From: Nioella sp. MMSF_3534
GTDB lineage: Bacteria > Pseudomonadota > Alphaproteobacteria > Rhodobacterales > Rhodobacteraceae
NCBI RefSeq assembly: GCF_030732985.1
Contig: NZ_JASHJX010000034.1
Coordinates: forward strand, 1 to 48,340
DNA length: 48,340 nt
Direction of reading: 5' to 3'
A program made the translations under genes and the position numbers. Below, piece by piece: positions 42,852-48,340 of this stretch (position 1 is its first letter; every line of letters starts with the position of its first letter). Under the pieces are notes generated by a model. That model searched no databases. It saw nothing but the letters and a program-made list of their open reading frames with translations, and was not told the origin of the DNA.

Positions 42852-43705
42852 TGCTTGAGTGCTCCGAATGTCAGGCCGCGCACCAGGTGTTTCTGGATCA
42901 TCAGGCCGAAGATGACGGGCGGGATGGCGGCGATCACGCCGAGGGCGGCCTTCATGCCATACATCTGCCCACCCATGGCCGAGGTGAGGGTTGCCATGTA
43001 GACAGGCAGCGTCACCCAGTCCCTCTGGGTCAGCAGAAGCGCCAGAAGATAGTCGGACCAGTTCAGGATGAAGACGAAGAGCGCACAGGTCGCGAGCCCC
43101 GGCTTCACGATGGGCAGGGTGATGCGATAGAACACCCGCCAATAGGAACAGCCCGCCACGCGTGCGGCGTCCTCGATCTCGACCGGGACCTCCTCGAAGA
43201 AGGTTTTCATCAGCCAGAATGCGAAGGGCAGGGTGACGATGCCGTAAATCAGGCTCAGCCCCCACCAGGTATCGACGGCCCCCAGGAACGACCACATCAC
43301 CATGACCGGGATCATCACCGCGAGCGGCGGGAAGAGACGCAGTTGCAGGACCGAAAGGGGCAGCGACTGTGCAAGGCCGAAACGCACCACCGCATAAGAT
43401 GACAGGGTTCCGCAGACGACGGCGACAAGGGTTCCCATGATCGATGTCACGAGGCTGGCGATCAGCGGCCCCACGATGGTCCGGTCAAGCGAAACCACCA
43501 GCCCTTCGGCCCGGCCGAAGAAGATGAACTCGAAATTCTGAAGCGTCGGGTTTTCGGGGAACCATGTCAGCCCCGCGACGGTTGTCCATTCCGGGTGAGG
43601 TTTGAACGCCATCGTGACCATCCACAAAAGCGGATAGAGCACGACCGCGCAGGCGAGCAGAACGAAGAAGTATTTGAGCGCCATCGCGCCCGCTGACGGT
43701 TTCAC
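42848..43705 (-). CDS. ABC importer permease, MalG/UgpE type
   Basis: This is a 285-residue permease with six helices. The EAA loop is VPVEIEDAARVAGCSYWRVFYRITLPIVKPG (read in two parts: the EDAARVAGCS turn and the LPIVKPG end). The second half has NWSDYLLALLLTQRDWVTLP. It is the partner of the MalF-type permease, with a 4-base overlap. It is separated from the binding-protein gene by a strong hairpin at 43739-43766. Confidence 0.9.
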   Translation of the reverse strand: MKPSAGAMALKYFFVLLACAVVLYPLLWMVTMAFKPHPEWTTVAGLTWFPENPTLQNFEFIFFGRAEGLVVSLDRTIVGPLIASLVTSIMGTLVAVVCGTLSSYAVVRFGLAQSLPLSVLQLRLFPPLAVMIPVMVMWSFLGAVDTWWGLSLIYGIVTLPFAFWLMKTFFEEVPVEIEDAARVAGCSYWRVFYRITLPIVKPGLATCALFVFILNWSDYLLALLLTQRDWVTLPVYMATLTSAMGGQMYGMKAALGVIAAIPPVIFGLMIQKHLVRGLTFGALKQ

Positions 43706-43738
43706 GAGCCTATCCCCCGCTTGTTGCGTGCCGTGTCA

Positions 43739-43766
43739 GGCGGGCCCGATCTTTGTCGGGCCCGCC
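43739..43766 (-). promoter_or_regulatory. Intercistronic hairpin between binding-protein and permease genes
   Basis: A perfect 11-bp stem (GGCGGGCCCGA 43739-43749, TCGGGCCCGCC 43756-43766) has a 6-base loop and no T-run. Such hairpins, like that after malE, let the binding-protein message outlast the permease message. Confidence 0.7.
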
Positions 43767-43789
43767 GCATGTCTGGAAAAAGCGAAGCG

Positions 43790-45421
43790 TTACGCCTCGT
43801 CGACGATGGTCGGCCAGGTTTCGCGGCTGGCGAGGATGGCCTCCTCGATCCCGTTGCGCCGCTGGCGCCGGATGATCCGCTCCCACTGGCTCTGGGCTGC
43901 GTCCATCGCCTCACGCGGGGTTTTCTGCCCGGTGATCGCGGCCTGAAGCTCATCATCCAGAGCATTGTCGAGCGCGGTCTGCCCGGCAAAGTTGATCGAC
44001 GGGACCGAGCGGGCGATGGTCGCCGGGATCGTTTCCATGGAGTATTGCTGGTAGGTCGATGCGACCAGAGGTTCCCGGAAATTCGCCTGCTGCATCGGGT
44101 CGAAATAGCCGCCCGGATTGCCCGCCATCCAGGTATAGGTGCGGGTGGACGACAGCCATTGCAGGAACAGATAGGCGGCTTCGGGGTATTGCGACTGCGA
44201 CGAGACCCAGGCGGTGATGTGGTAGTAGAGAACAGACCGCCGGTTGATCTGGTCGCCAAAACGGCGCCCGACCGGCAGATGGCTGTCGATCATACCGGTT
44301 GCGGCGGAACGCGGCGTGCCGTCGGGGTTATACCCGTCCCCGAATTTCACGATGTTGGTATAGATCGCCGTATGGGGAATGCGCAGGTTCCACATCTGAT
44401 CATAGGCTTCGGCGAAGGTGTAGGTCAGCGCATCGGGCGGCGTCCAATCGAAGGAGCGCACATGCTCTTCCGCGCATTGGATGCCCAGTTCGGTGTTCAG
44501 CTGCGGGTTGGCGTCCTCATCGAAGAAATGGAAGTTCGGGAAGTCCATCGAGGCAAAACGCGCATAGAACGTCGCCAGGCCCCAGAACGGGCTCATCAGG
44601 TTGCCGTTGCCGTACATGGTGCCATAACCGAAATCCTTGCCGGTGAAGAACTCGGAAATCCGGTCCACCTCTTCCCAGGTGTTCGGCACAGCCAGTTCGT
44701 GCCCGGTTTCCGTCAGGAAGGCGTCCTGAACCTCGGGCAACTCGTAGATGCCGCGCAGGTAGAACCAGGTCTGGAAATCGCCGTCGAGCGACACCGAGTA
44801 GTAGTCACCGGCATAGGTATAGAGCAGCTGCTCCATCTCAGGCGTCGGCGTGCCCCGTTCCGGGTCGCCCCAGTCGGGCTGGTATTGCGCCACGAAGTCG
44901 GAACAGTTGCGCGCACCGCCGGACGACACGAGATCGCCGGTGGAATTCCACGGGCCGGTGTAGATATCGTAGGACCCGGCCTGGGTCGTGACGTCCTGCA
45001 TGACCTTGGTGAAGATGTCTTCCGCCGGGAAGCCGACGATGTCGATCTGGATGCCGGTCTCGCGTTCCCAGACCTCCTTGACCGACGGTGCCCCATCCGG
45101 AAACGGACGGGTGATCTGGCCGATGGCCCCGTCCGTCAGCAGCATGGTCAGCCGTTCGGGAACCCGGCCCGCCGCGCGCAGCGCCCGGATCCCCTCGATC
45201 GCACGCCCTTCGGACATGCTGGCGTTGTACTGGAACCTTTCCGCCCCATCAAAACCCGTGGGACCACCGGTCATGCCCGCGGCGAATTCCTGCGCGCTTG
45301 CAGGCGCGGCCATGAAATTTCCCAGCATTCCCATGCTGCCAGCGGCGGCCATGGTTGCCGAAGAGCTTTTCAGGAACTGGCGGCGAGATGGGTGAAGTAG
45401 TTTGGGTGTTCTGAATGACAT
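43790..45421 (-). CDS. Tat-exported substrate-binding protein of the ABC importer
   Basis: This 543-residue periplasmic binding protein is at the upper end of size for the extracellular solute-binding group 1 family. A Tat signal is clear: SRRQFLKSSSATMAAAGSMG, with cleavage near APASAQ. The mature part shows typical segments, for instance GTPTPEMEQLLYTYAGDYYS and EAAYLFLQWLSSTRTYTW. The ligand is not evident. The layout (two permeases, two ATPases, one large binding protein) resembles carbohydrate or polyol importers such as the rhizobial glycerol system. The ribosome site GGGAGG is 6 bases upstream. Transcription should start from the sigma-54 promoter at 45469-45484. Confidence 0.88.
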   Translation of the reverse strand: MSFRTPKLLHPSRRQFLKSSSATMAAAGSMGMLGNFMAAPASAQEFAAGMTGGPTGFDGAERFQYNASMSEGRAIEGIRALRAAGRVPERLTMLLTDGAIGQITRPFPDGAPSVKEVWERETGIQIDIVGFPAEDIFTKVMQDVTTQAGSYDIYTGPWNSTGDLVSSGGARNCSDFVAQYQPDWGDPERGTPTPEMEQLLYTYAGDYYSVSLDGDFQTWFYLRGIYELPEVQDAFLTETGHELAVPNTWEEVDRISEFFTGKDFGYGTMYGNGNLMSPFWGLATFYARFASMDFPNFHFFDEDANPQLNTELGIQCAEEHVRSFDWTPPDALTYTFAEAYDQMWNLRIPHTAIYTNIVKFGDGYNPDGTPRSAATGMIDSHLPVGRRFGDQINRRSVLYYHITAWVSSQSQYPEAAYLFLQWLSSTRTYTWMAGNPGGYFDPMQQANFREPLVASTYQQYSMETIPATIARSVPSINFAGQTALDNALDDELQAAITGQKTPREAMDAAQSQWERIIRRQRRNGIEEAILASRETWPTIVDEA

Positions 45422-45468
45422 GATCTTCCTCCCTTTTGGACATTCAAAGTCGAAGTCACAAAGAGGAA

Positions 45469-45484
45469 AGCAACGAACGTGCCA
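45469..45484 (-). promoter_or_regulatory. Sigma-54 promoter (-24/-12) of the ABC transporter operon
   Basis: Read on the minus strand, the site is TGGCACGTTCGTTGCT, an exact match to the TGGCACG-N4-TTGCW consensus. The -24 GG is at 45483-45482 and the -12 GC at 45471-45470. The expected start site is near 45458, about 37 bases before the binding-protein ATG. It lies directly downstream of a gene for a sigma-54 activator. Confidence 0.92.
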
Positions 45485-45494
45485 TTCTAGGGCA

Positions 45495-45524
45495 GTGGGC
45501 GCAAGATTATTGCGTCACGCCCAC
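45495..45524. promoter_or_regulatory. Nested inverted repeats upstream of the sigma-54 promoter
   Basis: Outer arms GTGGGCG (45495-45501) and CGCCCAC (45518-45524) enclose an overlapping inner palindrome CGCAA-N5-TTGCG (45500-45504, 45510-45514). It lies between the activator's stop and the -24 element. It may be a binding site for a regulator or a hairpin ending the activator message. There is no T-run. Confidence 0.5.
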
Positions 45525-45527
45525 CCT

Positions 45528-47258
45528 CTAGGAAGCGATATGTTCAGGTAAATCAGCCACTTCAACCTTGCCGCTGTCACAGAGCGCGAGGCAAAGCTCG
45601 AAGACATTCATCATTTCCCGGATGTTGCCCGGCCAGTGATAGGCGGCCAGCGCGTCCGTGGCTTCTTTCGAGAACCGCAGCGGCCCGTCCGGTGAAACAA
45701 CGCTGGAAATCTGCTTGATGATCCAGTGTTTGTCTTCACGATCTCGCAGGGCTGGTATCGGCAAAACGACGCCATTCAGACGATAATACAGATCCTGACG
45801 GAACTGCCCGGCATCCACGAGGGCCTTGAGATTCCTGTGGGACGCCGACACGACGCGAATATCGACCGGCACAGGCTTGGTTGCCCCGACAGCCATGACC
45901 TCTTTCTCGGCCAGAACCCGGAGCAGCCGCGCCTGAAGCGCCAGCGGCATATCGCCAATCTCATCGAGGAACAAAGTGCCCCCGTTGGCTTGCTCGATCA
46001 GCCCTTTCTTGCCCTTGGCATTCGCGCCGGTAAACGAATTGGGCGCATAGCCGAAGAGTTCGCTTTCGATCAACGCCTCGGGCAGTGCGGCGCAGTTGAT
46101 CGCTATGAACGGCCCCTTCTTCTTGCGCGCCTCGTGCAGGGCCTTGGCGACGAATTCCTTGCCGACCCCGGTTTCCCCTTCGAGGATGATGCTGATCTGC
46201 TTGTCAACGATCCGCGCGGCCTTTCCGGCCAACGCCTGCATGCGGCTGTCTCCGCCATGAATCCGCGCGAGTGCTTCTGGCAGTTGTGGCCGCGCCGCCG
46301 CCGGCTCGGGCCTGACCGGCGCGCGCACATCGGCAAACATGATCTGGCCATCGGCCATCTCGACGGCCTGTTCGCCGGGTGTTTCCGCCCCCATAAGACG
46401 CGGGATGTCATTGAAATCGAAATCGAACACGTCTTCGAACGGCTTGCCGACAAAGCCCTGCACATTCTTCCAGCTCTGACCAATGGTTTTGGCAAAAAGG
46501 CGGTGCGCCCCGTGGGTCAATCCCGAAATCGTTCCGTCTGCAGCGATCGAAACCGCACAGTTCGGATCGACGCCCAGGAACTCCGACGTCCGGTTCAGCC
46601 GCAATATCCAGTCGGACTTGCGGGAATTCATCAGGTTGGCCAGCTCGATCCGGCGCACACAGGATTTGACCACTTCCAGCGTCAGCGCCTGTGAGTATTT
46701 TTCGCTTGGCGACATCAACAGCGACACGTCAAGCACCCCGATGGGAGAGCCATCGGAATGGTAGATCGGGGCCGCCGTGCAACTGAGCGGTGTGTGCGCC
46801 ATATCGAAGTGATCGGTCTGATGAATCGTCAAGGCTTCACCCGAAGCCAGACAGGCGCCGACCCCGCATGTTCCGGCGTTTTCTTCCGACCATTCGGACC
46901 CGATATATAACCCGGCCCGTTTGAGTTCGCGGTCGACCTTTTCGTCACCGATGAAATCGACGGTCACCCCCTTGGCATCGGTCAACAGCAGCACGTAGCC
47001 CATGGAGTTTACCCGTCGATACAGGTCTTCCATCCCGAACCGGGCAATCGACAACAGGTCCTCGGCTTCTTGCTGATGCTGGCGCAGGGCTTTCTCAGGC
47101 AGAATTCGTGCTTCGCCCTTGTGTTCGGGATCAAGCTTGTGGTCGTTCAGGCAGCGCAGCCAGGATTCGACGACCACGGCATCGCGCGTGGTTTGCTTGC
47201 CTTCCGACGCGTCAACGATTTCCCGAACGTGATGTTCAAATGCACGAGATTGATCCAT
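45528..47258 (-). CDS. AcoR-like sigma-54 activator lacking a C-terminal DNA-binding domain
   Basis: This is a 576-residue enhancer-binding-type regulator. The N-terminal GAF-like sensor (about 60-220) and a PAS-like stretch (about 225-300) resemble AcoR. The AAA+ core (about 330-560) has Walker A EGETGVGKEF, the sigma-54 contact loop written NSFTGA in place of GAFTGA, Walker B LFLDEIGDMP and the R-finger region QFRQDLYYRLNG. The protein stops at VADLPEHIAS, just where the Fis-type helix-turn-helix of about 40-50 residues normally follows. The next sequence is the sigma-54 promoter, so no lost exon or frameshifted HTH fits. It may act without DNA binding, or with a partner. Confidence 0.88.
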   Translation of the reverse strand: MDQSRAFEHHVREIVDASEGKQTTRDAVVVESWLRCLNDHKLDPEHKGEARILPEKALRQHQQEAEDLLSIARFGMEDLYRRVNSMGYVLLLTDAKGVTVDFIGDEKVDRELKRAGLYIGSEWSEENAGTCGVGACLASGEALTIHQTDHFDMAHTPLSCTAAPIYHSDGSPIGVLDVSLLMSPSEKYSQALTLEVVKSCVRRIELANLMNSRKSDWILRLNRTSEFLGVDPNCAVSIAADGTISGLTHGAHRLFAKTIGQSWKNVQGFVGKPFEDVFDFDFNDIPRLMGAETPGEQAVEMADGQIMFADVRAPVRPEPAAARPQLPEALARIHGGDSRMQALAGKAARIVDKQISIILEGETGVGKEFVAKALHEARKKKGPFIAINCAALPEALIESELFGYAPNSFTGANAKGKKGLIEQANGGTLFLDEIGDMPLALQARLLRVLAEKEVMAVGATKPVPVDIRVVSASHRNLKALVDAGQFRQDLYYRLNGVVLPIPALRDREDKHWIIKQISSVVSPDGPLRFSKEATDALAAYHWPGNIREMMNVFELCLALCDSGKVEVADLPEHIAS

Positions 47259-47429
47259 GTCTCCGCCCCTCCCAAAGCGTCGAACAACCTGGAGGTCATC
47301 GGCTCCCCCTCAGGTTGTGCATTTTTTAACCGTTTTCTCTTAAAAGAGCCAATCCTTTCGAGACCTGAGAACGTGGAGAAGCCGCGAACGCCTGCTCGCG
47401 ACTTCCGGCACCTTTCTGCATTCAAGGCA

Positions 47430-47909
47430 TCACAGTCCGGCCAGCACCGCCTCTGCGCCGGAAACAGACACAGCGGTGGCGTCGGGTTCAATCGCGCAGC
47501 TTTCCACCACGCCATCCCTGATGACAGCTGCATAGCGTTGCGTTCGCATCCCAAGACCCAGCTCGGTCAGATCCAGAATCTGGTCGGCATCTTTCGTGAA
47601 GCCCAGACTGCCATCGGCAACAAATGTCAGCACGCCATCAGGGTCGATCTGGTCCGCCCAGGCCTTTGCAACGAAAAAGTCGTTCGGCACCAGAATGATG
47701 ACCTCATCAACGCCCTTCGCTTTCAGGCGCGCAAGGTTCTGGACATACCCCGGCACGTGATCATCCGAGCAGGGCGGGGTAAACGCCCCGACCAGTGCAA
47801 CCAGAACAAGTGTCTTGCCGGCCGACCGTTCGGAAAGGTCGATCTGGACGATTTCACCGCCGATGAATTGCTGCACCGGCGTTGAGGGTATCGTTGATCC
47901 TGCTTCCAT
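47430..47909 (-). CDS. Peroxiredoxin, Prx5-like
   Basis: This is a 159-residue thiol peroxidase of the AhpC/TSA superfamily, Prx5 group. The peroxidatic Cys is in VGAFTPPCSDDHVPGY (TxxC present), and the Prx5-type VPNDFFVAKAWADQ follows. I chose the ATG at 47909 because AGGGAG is 6 bases upstream and the resulting length fits the family; an earlier ATG at 47960 lies inside the AhpD-like gene. It probably reduces peroxides with a thiol donor, perhaps the adjacent AhpD-like protein. The 171 bases between this gene and the regulator hold no gene. Confidence 0.88.
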   Translation of the reverse strand: MEAGSTIPSTPVQQFIGGEIVQIDLSERSAGKTLVLVALVGAFTPPCSDDHVPGYVQNLARLKAKGVDEVIILVPNDFFVAKAWADQIDPDGVLTFVADGSLGFTKDADQILDLTELGLGMRTQRYAAVIRDGVVESCAIEPDATAVSVSGAEAVLAGL

Positions 47910-47937
47910 CGGAAACTCCCTGAAGTGTTGGATATCG

Positions 47938-48270
47938 TCAAAGGTTATCAAAGGCATCAAGCGCTTTTGCGGCGTAAACCGTGCCGGGGCCGCCCGACAT
48001 CTCGATGGTCACGGCCAGCACCTCGACAAGGGTCTCGCGACTGGCGCCATGGGTTTTCGCTTCGTTGACGTGGTAGAGGATGCAATCCTCACAGCCCCGT
48101 GCCGCTGCAATGGCCACAGCGATGCATTCTTTCATGGCTGACGAGATGCTTCCCTCTCGAACAGCGGTATCGCCCAGACCCTTGAAGGCCAGCATGGTTT
48201 TCTGATCGGCTTTGAACAGGCCCATCAATCGTTTGTTGGTCTCGGCCAGTTTTTCCTTGTGTGTGCTCAT
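47938..48270 (-). CDS. AhpD-like carboxymuconolactone decarboxylase-family protein
   Basis: This 110-residue, all-helical protein has the redox motif RGCEDCILYHVNEAKTHGAS. The Cys-x-x-Cys with a nearby His is the AhpD-type catalytic site. AhpD proteins are alkylhydroperoxidases or adaptors passing electrons to peroxiredoxins. It is 28 bases upstream of the Prx5-like gene on the same strand, so a functional pair is likely. It also resembles the small decarboxylase-type proteins found with alcohol and aromatic pathways, so the reaction is open. Confidence 0.87.
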   Translation of the reverse strand: MSTHKEKLAETNKRLMGLFKADQKTMLAFKGLGDTAVREGSISSAMKECIAVAIAAARGCEDCILYHVNEAKTHGASRETLVEVLAVTIEMSGGPGTVYAAKALDAFDNL

Positions 48271-48291
48271 CTTGTCTTTCCATGGGAATAG

Positions 48292-48321
48292 GCCCGCCCG
48301 GCGGGAGGGGACCGGGCGGGC
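48292..48321 (-). terminator. GC-rich hairpin upstream of the AhpD-like gene
   Basis: A perfect 10-bp stem (GCCCGCCCGG 48292-48301, CCGGGCGGGC 48312-48321) has a 10-base loop and no T-run on the minus strand. It sits 22 bases before the AhpD-like start and may mark the end of a gene lying beyond the window, or be a leader element. Confidence 0.45.
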
Positions 48322-48340
48322 GGGGATGGGGTCAGAGCTG

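Noticed and set aside
1-48340. Mobile elements, CRISPR arrays, tRNA or rRNA genes
   Set aside because: No transposase or integrase, no regularly spaced repeats, and no tRNA cloverleaf or rRNA segment was recognised by eye.
48332-48340. Stop codon of a gene entering from the right edge
   Set aside because: A TGA is readable on the minus strand at 48334-48332, but too few bases remain to support a coding region.

Overview
The window is high-GC DNA whose gene content and order point to an alphaproteobacterium of the Rhodobacteraceae (Roseobacter group). The main reasons are a complete alphaproteobacterial-type sox locus, the trgA-trgB-cysK trio known from Rhodobacter sphaeroides, a pyridoxal-phosphate 5-aminolevulinate synthase (C4 heme pathway), and a G-rich hairpin followed by a GAGGTATTT...AAGATGAA core that occurs three times between genes. 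No rRNA, tRNA, CRISPR array, transposase, integrase or phage gene was seen.

Layout. (1) 1-12.7 kb, plus strand: repeat copy 1, a terminator, a GNAT acetyltransferase, a BCCT transporter with a strong terminator, a class V aminotransferase-fold enzyme, a DNA photolyase, a cyclopropane fatty acid synthase, trgA, trgB, cysK, a large MscS-type channel and an AlaX-type editing protein. (2) 12.8-13.9 kb, minus strand: an unidentified polytopic membrane protein. (3) 14.0-28.6 kb: the thiosulfate-oxidation locus. soxT-like, soxR and soxS run left; soxV, soxW, soxX, soxY, soxZ, soxA, soxB, soxC, soxD, soxE and soxF run right. They are followed by a DUF302 periplasmic protein, a 5-aminolevulinate synthase gene whose start overlaps the DUF302 stop, and a soxH-like metallo-hydrolase. 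A perfect ATTC-N8-GAAT site lies upstream of soxX, and several hairpins divide the long transcript. (4) 28.6-30.6 kb: a phosphoglycolate phosphatase-like gene and a second class V aminotransferase-fold gene, convergent. (5) 30.6-39.1 kb: a Tad/Flp pilus locus in two convergent arms (cpaB, tadZ, tadE, a second tadE/F, tadG rightwards; flp pilin, cpaF, tadB, tadC leftwards). No secretin or prepilin peptidase is present. (6) 39.7-48.3 kb, all minus strand: an AhpD-like protein, a peroxiredoxin, a sigma-54 activator that ends without a DNA-binding domain, a textbook sigma-54 promoter, and a five-gene ABC importer with two different ATPases.

How the genes work together. The Sox genes encode the periplasmic SoxXA, SoxYZ, SoxB and SoxCD system plus a SoxEF flavocytochrome, with SoxV, SoxW and SoxS supplying reductant and SoxR probably sensing persulfide. 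The cytochromes in this locus carry seven CxxCH heme sites, so the ALA synthase coupled to the end of the operon can be read as a dedicated heme-supply gene; this is the most interesting inference in the window. The right-hand block looks like a sigma-54-controlled uptake system with a thiol-peroxidase/AhpD pair upstream. Its substrate cannot be read from sequence.
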